This document shows, in pieces, positions 1 to 7,032 of a stretch of 36,460 bases of DNA. Position 1 is the stretch's first letter; every line of letters begins with the position of its first letter. Under the pieces are notes generated by a model that saw only the letters and a program-made list of their open reading frames with translations, did not search any database and was not told where the DNA came from. Source of the DNA: an uncultured Bacteroidota bacterium (GTDB taxonomy: Bacteria > Bacteroidota > Bacteroidia > Bacteroidales > P3); assembly GCA_902762805.1 (NCBI GenBank), contig CACWPQ010000025.1:1-36460 (forward strand). Direction: 5' to 3'. Position numbers and translations under genes: made by a program.

Positions 1-35
1 ACTGCCAGGCCAGGGGCGCCGGCGGTGCGGGGATG

Positions 36-66
36 AAGAAAAAAGAGGTGCCACCCGAGCGGCACC
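36..66 (-). terminator. terminator-like hairpin read on the minus strand
   Basis: A 6-bp stem (GGTGCC at 47-52, GGCACC at 61-66) is followed on the minus strand by a run of T, so it has the form of an intrinsic terminator for leftward transcription. No minus-strand gene is visible immediately to its right. A second short inverted repeat (GCGTAG / CTACGC) lies just beyond it near 73-95. The rest of 1-223 is AT-rich and shows no gene or convincing promoter. It could end a small leftward RNA or be an intergenic repeat remnant. Confidence 0.35.
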
Positions 67-223
67 CCATGGCGTAGAGCGGTCGCCCCTACGCGCGTTC
101 AAAATAATAGCAATAACCACAACGCAGCGAGACCGACTTTATTGCACAGCCTGCACAAAAAACAAATTTAAAACAACACCGACAACAAAATTTGAATAAC
201 AACCCTTTAAATTTTTAAGCCCT

Positions 224-811
224 ATGAAAAAGACAAGATTGATCCAACTGGCTGCCCTGGTAGCCGTGACGGGGCTCGCGGCATGCGAGAAGCCTACTTC
301 CAAACCGGATCCCGAGCCCAATCCACCACCCATCACCGTGCTTGACACCCTGCCACCGGACACCGTATGGGTCTCGCCTCCCTACGACACCGCAGCCGCA
401 CTGGAAGGGCGCGTGTGGCGCAGCGAGGAGACATGGCCCGAATGGCACCGCGAGGGCAACACCATTCAAAAGCAGCTCCACGGCTATGCCGTAACCACCA
501 CCCTGCTGGAAGGGAACCGCTTCCGTGCCGATGTGGAGAAGTCGTCCGAGCAACGCTATTTTGTCTACTTCGAGGTCGGCTCATCCGAGCACAGGTATCT
601 ATACTGCCCCGAATGGAGCGGGTTTGATTCAACGCTGTACTTCCTCCCGGCAGGCGCTCCGATAGAGGCCGACACCAATCCAGACCTCTGCCATGAAATG
701 GTGGGCTTTGTTATCAGAGAAATTTCAGACACAACGCTATCTATAGCTACAGGCGGCCCTGCTTCAAATGAGTATATCCGTAGTTACAAATTTAAAAAAG
801 TATTAAGATGA
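224..811 (+). CDS. putative lipoprotein, function unknown
   Basis: The 195-residue product begins with a short basic stretch and hydrophobic segment ending in a lipobox (LAAC, Cys about residue 21), so it should be lipidated by signal peptidase II. A proline-rich linker (about residues 22-45) follows and then a globular domain I do not recognise. The stop codon overlaps the ATG of the subtilase at 808, so the two are probably co-transcribed and translationally coupled. The first two thirds are GC-rich like the window, but base composition drops sharply from about 640 to the end, continuing into the next gene. That suggests the 3' part was replaced by recombination. ATG 224 is chosen because the signal peptide starts there. 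Confidence 0.75.
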   Translation: MKKTRLIQLAALVAVTGLAACEKPTSKPDPEPNPPPITVLDTLPPDTVWVSPPYDTAAALEGRVWRSEETWPEWHREGNTIQKQLHGYAVTTTLLEGNRFRADVEKSSEQRYFVYFEVGSSEHRYLYCPEWSGFDSTLYFLPAGAPIEADTNPDLCHEMVGFVIREISDTTLSIATGGPASNEYIRSYKFKKVLR

Positions 812-3366
812 GAAATATTATATTTTTTGCATTTCTGCTGGTAGTCACTGCTTTGACTGGACAGAATAATAGTTATTATTACAATGGCGAAAAACACTCA
901 CTAAAGGTTATACCTCATTACCTTTACATTACCGTGTCGAATAAGCTTGATGATTTTAAATCGACTTTGGAAACTGAACCTGTCGACATTATTACGTCAG
1001 ATGAATTGCTTAAATGTATTATTATCGATACACGTAATGTAAGTGTATATAACCGGCTATGGGAATTGTGCATGGCTGATTCACGAGTAGAGACTATTTC
1101 ACCGGTATATGGCGATGCTGAACAGAATCATTTAATAACATGCGACAGTAGAGTCGCCGTAAGGCTAAAGGATGGCACGACGAAAAGTGAGCTCGATAAA
1201 ATATTAGACAAATTCGGATGCCATATATATTCTCGAAGCGATCAAGATACAATGTTTTTTGTCTTACACACAAGCCAGCGAAATGGTGCATCGGCTATAG
1301 AAGTAGCGAATCTTATGTACGAAAGCAAGTTGTTTTTTGTAGTAAGTCCAGACTTCAGAATATCTGGTAGGATGTGTGAGACACTTGCTAACGACCCGAT
1401 GTATTATGAGCAATGGAACATACCTAGCACAAAAACAAACCTAGCGTGGGATATTACCAAAGGGCATGGGTCAATAGTAATAGCCCAGCTCGATTTGGGA
1501 GTTCAGCTTGATCACCACGATTTGATAGAGAATCTTGTTCCTGGTTACAATGCGTCTTGGAGCGATGCTCCACCAGGATCTCACCGCGGACACCATCATG
1601 GCACAAAATGCGCAGGTGTTGCTGTGGCGAAACAGAACAATCATATAGGCATATCAGGTATTGCACCTAATTGCAAACTAATGCCAATATATTTTGGTAT
1701 GCGCGCATCAGAGGTATACAATGCATTTCAGTATGCAATTCGGAATGGTGCAAGTATAATAAGTATGTCGTGGATTCTCCACACCTTCGATGATGTTACA
1801 GATCTTGCCATATCAAATGCAATCACACAGGGAAGAGGCGGAAAGGGGTGTGTTATGGTTGCCGCTTCAGGAGCGATTCCTGATGACGTTGGACAGAATC
1901 TTTTCCCTAGAAACAAAAAAGAAGTCATTGTTGTAGGTTCTTCTCTACCTAATGGCATGAGGGCTGGTTCATACACATACTACGCGGAAGAATGCCCAAG
2001 CGATTATGGAGATTGGATGAGCATTATGGCGCCTGGACACGAAGTACCGACAACTACAATAGGCAATGATTATGAAATGGGTAACTGTACTTCCATCGCA
2101 ACCCCCCAGGTGGCGGCCGTGGCAGCTCTCATGCTGTCGGTCAACCCTGACCTTACGGCCGAGCAGGTGCGTTATATACTGGAGAGTACCGCACAGAAAA
2201 CCGGTGGCTACAACTATGCAACCCATCCCGACCACCCCAACGGCACGTGGCACATTGAGATGGGACACGGCGTGGTCGACGCCTATCAGGCTGTGCTCGC
2301 TGCCCAGCGGCTTGCGTCCATCGCAGACCTGTATGTCAAAGATGCCAGCTACGACACCGGGCTGGAGCCTAATGCGACACCAGGCTCCATCACTTCAAGC
2401 CCGGACATTTGGGTTACCGACCTTAACGGCAATCCGGTCTCTACGCTGACAAATGGCGAAACCTATCAAGTACATGTAAAAGTACGCAATCGCACAGGAA
2501 ACCCCTTCGCTGGATCTGCAGACAACACCTTGCTGCTGCGGTGGAAAGCAGCCTCGACTGTTCCTGATTGGAAAAACGGATGGACGACCGGCAGCGGTTG
2601 CGGAGTTGCCGACCACGGCATTGTCATGCAGCAACCACTCGGCAATATACCGCCTTATGGCAGTGCAGTCTACACCACCACATGGACAGCGCCCTCGTTC
2701 CCAGGGAATTCAAATTGCATGGCGCCAACCAACTTGAACCTCTACCTTGCGGCCATCGTCAACGACGAGGGCATAACCGTGAATTCGAATGCAAGAAACT
2801 ATGGGATGGACGAATTTATCCGGCAGAACAACAATGTGGCCATGCGGCAATTCAACTTGGCCAACCTGGACGTCTACATCGAGCCGCTCATCCCCATCCT
2901 CGGTGCTCCCGTCACCCTTACCGGCGGCAGCAGCGAGCCCGATGCCGAACTCACCTGGCGCCGGGCAGATGGCACAGTCCTCGGAACAGGTGAGACTCTC
3001 GACATCACCCCCTCCGCCACCGCTGAGCGCTACGTGCTTGAGGGCTATTCCCCTTCGCTCGGCGTCAGCGCCTCCGACACCCTCACCCTCCATCCGCGTC
3101 TCGGCGCCATCCTCGCCGTAAGTCCCAACCCCGTGGCAGGAGGGCAGACCGAGGTCAGCTGCCGGCTGGCAACCACCCTCGCCAGTGCCACCCTCCAGAT
3201 TATTGCACCTTCGGGCACCCAGCTCCTCTCCCAACCCCTTACACCCGCAGCCGACGGCACCGCCACCGCCGTCCTCAACCTCCAAGGCATCCCCACTGGG
3301 CACTACCAGCTGCGCCTTATGACCGGCACTGCGTTGGTGGATGCGCAAACCCTCGTGGTCCAATAG
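808..3366 (+). CDS. S8 subtilisin-family serine protease with T9SS C-terminal sorting domain
   Basis: Predicted 852-residue secreted peptidase. It has a signal peptide (about residues 1-19), a pro-region to about residue 190, a subtilase domain to about residue 500, a central domain with beta-sandwich character, and a C-terminal about 80-residue region (starting near VSPNPVAGG) typical of type A T9SS sorting tails. The apparent triad is Asp229 (QLDLGV), His264 (HHHGTKCAGV) and Ser429 (TSIATPQVA). The usual AAGN motif carrying the oxyanion-hole Asn reads AASGA (352-356), so Asn is missing there and activity may be altered. The first 430 codons are AT-rich with A/T-ending codons, while everything after the Ser429 codon is GC-rich. 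This implies a recombinant gene with the join near 2095. Exported by Sec and then T9SS if active. Confidence 0.88.
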   Translation: MRNIIFFAFLLVVTALTGQNNSYYYNGEKHSLKVIPHYLYITVSNKLDDFKSTLETEPVDIITSDELLKCIIIDTRNVSVYNRLWELCMADSRVETISPVYGDAEQNHLITCDSRVAVRLKDGTTKSELDKILDKFGCHIYSRSDQDTMFFVLHTSQRNGASAIEVANLMYESKLFFVVSPDFRISGRMCETLANDPMYYEQWNIPSTKTNLAWDITKGHGSIVIAQLDLGVQLDHHDLIENLVPGYNASWSDAPPGSHRGHHHGTKCAGVAVAKQNNHIGISGIAPNCKLMPIYFGMRASEVYNAFQYAIRNGASIISMSWILHTFDDVTDLAISNAITQGRGGKGCVMVAASGAIPDDVGQNLFPRNKKEVIVVGSSLPNGMRAGSYTYYAEECPSDYGDWMSIMAPGHEVPTTTIGNDYEMGNCTSIATPQVAAVAALMLSVNPDLTAEQVRYILESTAQKTGGYNYATHPDHPNGTWHIEMGHGVVDAYQAVLAAQRLASIADLYVKDASYDTGLEPNATPGSITSSPDIWVTDLNGNPVSTLTNGETYQVHVKVRNRTGNPFAGSADNTLLLRWKAASTVPDWKNGWTTGSGCGVADHGIVMQQPLGNIPPYGSAVYTTTWTAPSFPGNSNCMAPTNLNLYLAAIVNDEGITVNSNARNYGMDEFIRQNNNVAMRQFNLANLDVYIEPLIPILGAPVTLTGGSSEPDAELTWRRADGTVLGTGETLDITPSATAERYVLEGYSPSLGVSASDTLTLHPRLGAILAVSPNPVAGGQTEVSCRLATTLASATLQIIAPSGTQLLSQPLTPAADGTATAVLNLQGIPTGHYQLRLMTGTALVDAQTLVVQ

Positions 3367-3412
3367 CCGTCATCCACTGATGATAGGGATCACGAACTGC
3401 CCATTCTTATGA

Positions 3413-3438
3413 GGGTGGCGCCCATGCGGGCGCCACCC
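3413..3438. repeat. perfect inverted repeat (11-bp stem)
   Basis: GGGTGGCGCCC at 3413-3423 and its exact reverse complement at 3428-3438 flank a 4-nt loop. It lies 47 bp past the subtilase stop. There is no T-run on either side, so it is a strong hairpin but not a classic terminator. It could protect the 3' end of the mRNA or be a mobile palindrome remnant. Confidence 0.6.
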
Positions 3439-3440
3439 CT

Positions 3441-3524
3441 ACCATCGTGCAGCTGCCCGCGGCGGGCGTCTACCTGGTGCACCCCCTCGGCGGCAAAGCC
3501 CGCAAGGTGGTGGCCACGCGGTAG
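3441..3524 (+). pseudogene. remnant of a T9SS C-terminal sorting domain
   Basis: One frame from 3441 to the TAG at 3522-3524 reads as the last about 27 residues of a T9SS tail: a GVYLV core, a short Gly-Lys loop (GGKARK) and a closing VVATR strand. Such tails usually end this way. The frame stays open only back to a stop at 3384-3386, and no start or passenger domain precedes it, so it looks like a scrap of a deleted T9SS protein. Its position right behind the mosaic subtilase suggests the locus lost or swapped a homologous gene. Confidence 0.5.
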
Positions 3525-3604
3525 GGGGACGGTAGGGGTTCTCTAGGGTAATAGTTCGGCCTTTTCCCATTATTACCCACCGATGGGAAAATAGGGATAC
3601 TTTT
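3521..3604 (-). repeat. 84-bp dispersed intergenic repeat, copy A
   Basis: The reverse complement of this segment aligns without gaps to 23981-24064, with about 13 mismatches in 84 by my hand alignment. Shared blocks include AATAATGGGAAAAGGCC, CCTAGAGAACCCCTACC and the end CCCCCTAC. The unit can fold through TTTTCCCAT / ATGGGAAAA. It codes for nothing recognisable and abuts the T9SS fragment on one side and a terminator on the other. Confidence 0.7.
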
Positions 3605-3606
3605 GT

Positions 3607-3644
3607 AAAAAAAGAGAGAGCACCGCCCGCTGGGGTGGTGCTCT
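3607..3644 (-). terminator. intrinsic terminator of the nucleoside kinase gene
   Basis: On the minus strand a 12-bp stem (3633-3644 with 3617-3628, one G-T pair, 4-nt loop) is followed by CTC and seven T residues. It lies 22 bp past the stop codon at 3666 in the right orientation. Confidence 0.75.
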
Positions 3645-3665
3645 TCGGTTGGGAAGGGGGTGGGG

Positions 3666-5354
3666 TTAGTATTCGAAGGCGCTGCCGCCGAGGAATTCGC
3701 GCATGATGGAGTTGTGGGGGATGAAGGCGTCGTCGATGGGGGTGATGAGTTCGGAGAATTCGAGCAGCTGGCGCGCCATGGCGAACTGTTCGCAGTTTTC
3801 GGGCACCTGCTTGAGGAGGGGTTCGGCGTAGCGTTTGAGGATGCCGAGTTCGTAGAGGAGTGCGGAGTTGAACATCACGTCGGCGTATTCCTGGTAGGGG
3901 AAGATGTGCTTGCGCTCGCCGCGCACCACCTCGGGCCAGCGGCGGAGGGTTTCGAGGGCGCCCCAGCCGCGGAAGTTGTTGTCGCGCACGATGCGGCGGA
4001 CGAGGCGGTTGTCGGTGCCGTGGATGATGTTCTGGTTGTCGATGGAGAGCTGGGTGAGTGCGGAGACGTAGACTTTGAATTTGAGCGCGTCGTCGATTTC
4101 GGCCGTGAGCTTGGGGTTGAGGCCGTGGATGCCTTCGACGACGAGGATGCTGCGCGGGCCGAGCCGGAGGGTTTTGCCGCTGTAGAAGGGTTCGCCTTTT
4201 TTGAAGTCGTAGGTGGGGATGGCCACTTCTTCGCCGCGGAAGAGGGCGGCGAGGTGCTCGTTGAGGAGGGGGATGTTGAGGGCTTCGACGCACTCGAAGT
4301 CATACTCGCCGTTGGGGAGTTTGGGTGTGCGCTCGCGGCCGAGGAAGTAGTCGTCGAGCGAGAGCTGGTTGCAGTCGTAGCCGAGGACGGAGAGCTGAGT
4401 GCTGAGGCGGCGGCAGGAGGTGGTCTTGCCGCTGGAGGAGGGGCCAGCCAGGAGCACCATGCGGGCGCCTTTCTGCGCCACCTGCTCGGCTATCTCGGCA
4501 TATTTCTTTTCGTGGAGCGCCTCGGCCAGGAGGATGAGGTTGAGGCCGCCCTGGTCGCGGACGATGCGGTTGTAGTCGGAGACAGTGGCGGTGTGCAGGA
4601 GGTCGACCCACTTGTGGTGCTCGCGGAAGATGGCGAAGAGTTTGGGGGTTTCCTGGAAGAGCGAGAGTTTGTCGGGGTGCTCGGGGTCGGCGCATTGGAG
4701 CATGTAGCCGTCCTCGTACTGGCGGAAGTCCCAGGTGGTGAGGCAACCGGTGGAGGGGGCGAGCTTGCCGGCGATTTTGTGGACGGTGTCGCCGAGGAAG
4801 TTCATCTCGATGTAGAGTTGGTCGAGGTGTTCGAGCAGTTCGAGTGTCTTCGGCATGTGGCGCGGTCGGACGAGCTCGACGGCGTCGGAGAGGAGCATGG
4901 TTTTGGCGACGAAGGGGAGGTCGGCCTCCTGGAGGGCGATCATGCGCTCGCGCACGGACTGGCAGACTTCCATGTTGGAGGGCAGCTCATAGCCTTCCAC
5001 GGCGCTCTCGATGCGGCAGTAGAAGCCGTTTTGGAGCGAGTGGTCGATGTGGAGGACGGCTTTGGGGAAGCAGTCGTGGACGGCGGTGTAGAGCATCATG
5101 CAGAGTGCGTTGCGGTACATGCGGAAGCCCTGGCGGTCGGTGATGTCGAGCAGGCGGATCACCTTGGGGTTGTAGATGCGGTATTGCAGCGGCTCGACTT
5201 TGTTGTTGACCAGTGCGCCCAGGATGGGCCACATCTTCTTGCCGTCGCCCTGCTGCTGTTTGGTATATTCTTCGGCGAGCTGGAACACCTGTGTGCCCTG
5301 CTCGACCATCTTGCGTTCGCCGGTGTTGGCGAGGACGATTTCTACTTGGGTCAT
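3666..5354 (-). CDS. TGS-domain nucleoside (uridine-type) kinase
   Basis: Predicted 562-residue cytoplasmic kinase of the uridine kinase/phosphoribulokinase fold, phosphorylating a nucleoside with a nucleotide donor. The N-terminus is TGS-like (about 1-65), followed by a region resembling the second additional domain of threonyl-tRNA synthetase, then a C-terminal kinase half. The P-loop GPSSSGKTT is at about residues 304-312, followed by LSLDDYF, where udk-type enzymes have a catalytic Asp. This architecture is common in Bacteroidota and usually annotated as uridine kinase or nucleoside kinase; the substrate is not certain. The ATG at 5354 (MTQVEIV) is preferred because the extra 34 codons upstream are low-complexity and translate a tandem repeat. 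The gene ends at its own terminator. Confidence 0.85.
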   Translation of the reverse strand: MTQVEIVLANTGERKMVEQGTQVFQLAEEYTKQQQGDGKKMWPILGALVNNKVEPLQYRIYNPKVIRLLDITDRQGFRMYRNALCMMLYTAVHDCFPKAVLHIDHSLQNGFYCRIESAVEGYELPSNMEVCQSVRERMIALQEADLPFVAKTMLLSDAVELVRPRHMPKTLELLEHLDQLYIEMNFLGDTVHKIAGKLAPSTGCLTTWDFRQYEDGYMLQCADPEHPDKLSLFQETPKLFAIFREHHKWVDLLHTATVSDYNRIVRDQGGLNLILLAEALHEKKYAEIAEQVAQKGARMVLLAGPSSSGKTTSCRRLSTQLSVLGYDCNQLSLDDYFLGRERTPKLPNGEYDFECVEALNIPLLNEHLAALFRGEEVAIPTYDFKKGEPFYSGKTLRLGPRSILVVEGIHGLNPKLTAEIDDALKFKVYVSALTQLSIDNQNIIHGTDNRLVRRIVRDNNFRGWGALETLRRWPEVVRGERKHIFPYQEYADVMFNSALLYELGILKRYAEPLLKQVPENCEQFAMARQLLEFSELITPIDDAFIPHNSIMREFLGGSAFEY

Positions 5355-5380
5355 GATGGTTTTGTATTGGGGGAGAGAGG

Positions 5381-5479
5381 GGGAGTGAAGGGGAGTGAAA
5401 GGGAGTGAGAGTACAAATGCACGGCCAGGCACAATCGTCCTTTCACTCCCTTTCACTCCATTTCACTTCCTTTCACTCC
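5381..5479. repeat. decamer tandem repeats forming a fold-back
   Basis: Three units of about GGGAGTGAAR (5381-5410) and four units of about YTTTCACTCC (5440-5479) are complementary. The 17-bp stretch 5392-5408 is the exact reverse complement of 5443-5459, with a 34-nt loop. The structure lies just upstream of the nucleoside kinase start (minus strand), so its transcript leader would form a long hairpin. Confidence 0.7.
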
Positions 5480-5511
5480 ATGTAGTGTTTTAAATTTCTT
5501 GTCGTTCTGCT

Positions 5512-5545
5512 CCCCTCTCCCGCGGGAGAGGGGCTGGGGGTGAGG
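5512..5545. repeat. 22-bp perfect palindrome with GC-rich tail
   Basis: Positions 5512-5533 are a perfect palindrome centred on CCCGCGGG, followed by CTGGGGGTGAGG. This form (a CCCTCTCC/GGAGAGGG palindrome with a GGGGGTGAGG tail) resembles a type of interspersed palindrome I know from intergenic DNA of many bacteria. It lies just after the stop of the Xaa-Pro aminopeptidase gene (minus strand). Confidence 0.6.
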
Positions 5546-5549
5546 CCGT

Positions 5550-6938
5550 TTAGCTGTTCATCACCTCCTCGATTTCCTTGACGGTCTTGGGGATGGGTTT
5601 GCCGAGGACGCGGCAGCCGGTGGCGGTGACGAGGATGTCGTCCTCGATGCGGATGCCGCCGAAGTCCTTCCAGTGCTCCAGCTCGTCGTAGTTGATGAAG
5701 TCGGTGTGCTTGCCTTCGGCGCGCCACTTGTCGATGAGGGCCGGGATGAAGTAGCAGCCGGGCTCGTCGGTGATGACGAAGCCTTCCTGGAGGCGGCGGC
5801 CGCAGCGGAGGCTGCCGAGGCCGAACTGCTCGGAAGGGCGTGTCTCGTCGTCGTAGCCGACATTGATTTGGCCGTAGTTCTCCATGTCGTGCACGTCGAG
5901 GCCCATCATGTGGCCCAGGCCGTGGGGCATGAGGAGGGAGTGGGCGCCGGCGGCGACGATGTCGTCCACGTTGCCGCGGAGGATGCCGAGGCCCTTGTAG
6001 CCTTCGGCGAGGATGCGGCTGGCGGCCTGGTGGACCTCCTGGTAGGTGATGCCGGGACGGGTGACGCGGATGGCCTCGAGGTTGGCGGCGAGGACGATTT
6101 CGTAGATGGCTTTCTGGCGCTCGTCGAAGCGGCCGCCCACGGGGACGGAGCGGGTGATGTCGGAGCAGTAGTTCATCGGGGTCTCGCATCCGGCGTCCAT
6201 CACCAGCATGCGGCCCACCTCGAGGCGGTTGTTGTGGCCGTGGTTGTGGAGGGTTTCGCCGTGGACGGTCATGATGATGGGGAAGGAGACGGGGCCGTTG
6301 CCCTTCCAGGCCTCGCCCTCCATGAAGCCGGCGAGCTCGTACTCGTAGCGGCCCGGCATGGCCAGCTTCATGGCGCCGACGTGCATGTTGTAGGCCGTGG
6401 CGATGGCTTTCTCGATTTCCTCGATCTCTTCGGCACTCTTGATGGAGCGTTGCTTGACGCAGGCGCCCACGAGCTCGAGCGAGGCGTGGCGGTTGACGGC
6501 GGAATAGCTCAGGCCGAGCCACTCGGCGAGGTCGGCGCGCGTGTCGGCGCGGTAGGGGGGCAGGTAGTGGGGCAGTGCGGAGGTGGGGCGCTTGCCTTCG
6601 AGGAACTTGCGCAGGTCGGCCATCGAGCCGCTGTTCTCCACGCCGATGCTGGCGGCCAGCTCCTTGACCGAGGGCAGGGGGCCGGTCCAGATGATGTCGT
6701 CGATATCGTAGTCGTTGGCGAAGATGTAGTCGCGGCCGGTCTCGCAGTCGAGCACGCCGACGAGGTCCTCGCGCTGGAGGCCGAAGAAGTAGAGGAACGA
6801 GCTGTCCTGGCGGAACCAGTAGGTGTTGTCTGGATAGTTGCAGGGGGCCTCGTGGTTGCCGGGGATGATAATCAGGCCGCGGCCGACGTCCTTGCGCAGC
6901 TGCTCGCGGCGGGCGATGTAGGTTTCTTTCTTGAACAT
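5550..6938 (-). CDS. Xaa-Pro aminopeptidase (peptidase M24B)
   Basis: Predicted 462-residue dinuclear metallopeptidase that removes an N-terminal residue preceding proline. An N-terminal aminopeptidase P domain (about 1-170; GNHEAPCNYPDNTYWFRQDS) is followed by a pita-bread catalytic domain. The five metal ligands can be read as Asp248 (MDAGCE), Asp260 (SDITRS), His343 (HGLGHMMG), Glu392 (DEPGCY) and Glu432 (IRIEDD). ATG 6938 (MFKKETYIARR) is preferred; an upstream ATG at 6989 would add 17 residues not typical of the family. No signal peptide, so cytoplasmic. It may share transcription with the nucleoside kinase downstream, although the 195-bp gap contains two repeats. Confidence 0.92.
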   Translation of the reverse strand: MFKKETYIARREQLRKDVGRGLIIIPGNHEAPCNYPDNTYWFRQDSSFLYFFGLQREDLVGVLDCETGRDYIFANDYDIDDIIWTGPLPSVKELAASIGVENSGSMADLRKFLEGKRPTSALPHYLPPYRADTRADLAEWLGLSYSAVNRHASLELVGACVKQRSIKSAEEIEEIEKAIATAYNMHVGAMKLAMPGRYEYELAGFMEGEAWKGNGPVSFPIIMTVHGETLHNHGHNNRLEVGRMLVMDAGCETPMNYCSDITRSVPVGGRFDERQKAIYEIVLAANLEAIRVTRPGITYQEVHQAASRILAEGYKGLGILRGNVDDIVAAGAHSLLMPHGLGHMMGLDVHDMENYGQINVGYDDETRPSEQFGLGSLRCGRRLQEGFVITDEPGCYFIPALIDKWRAEGKHTDFINYDELEHWKDFGGIRIEDDILVTATGCRVLGKPIPKTVKEIEEVMNS

Positions 6939-7032
6939 ATTGTGAGGTGTTTTTATATTTTTCAATAGTGTGATAACGCGCGAGGTCAAATTTTATTATT
7001 TCCAAGGGGCAAATTATCGTCCTGAACAAAGT

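Noticed and set aside
3660..5408. Long plus-strand open frame opposite the nucleoside kinase
   Set aside because: Its product is a Val/Glu/Ala-rich antisense shadow of a gene with clear kinase motifs; GC-rich DNA often leaves such frames open.
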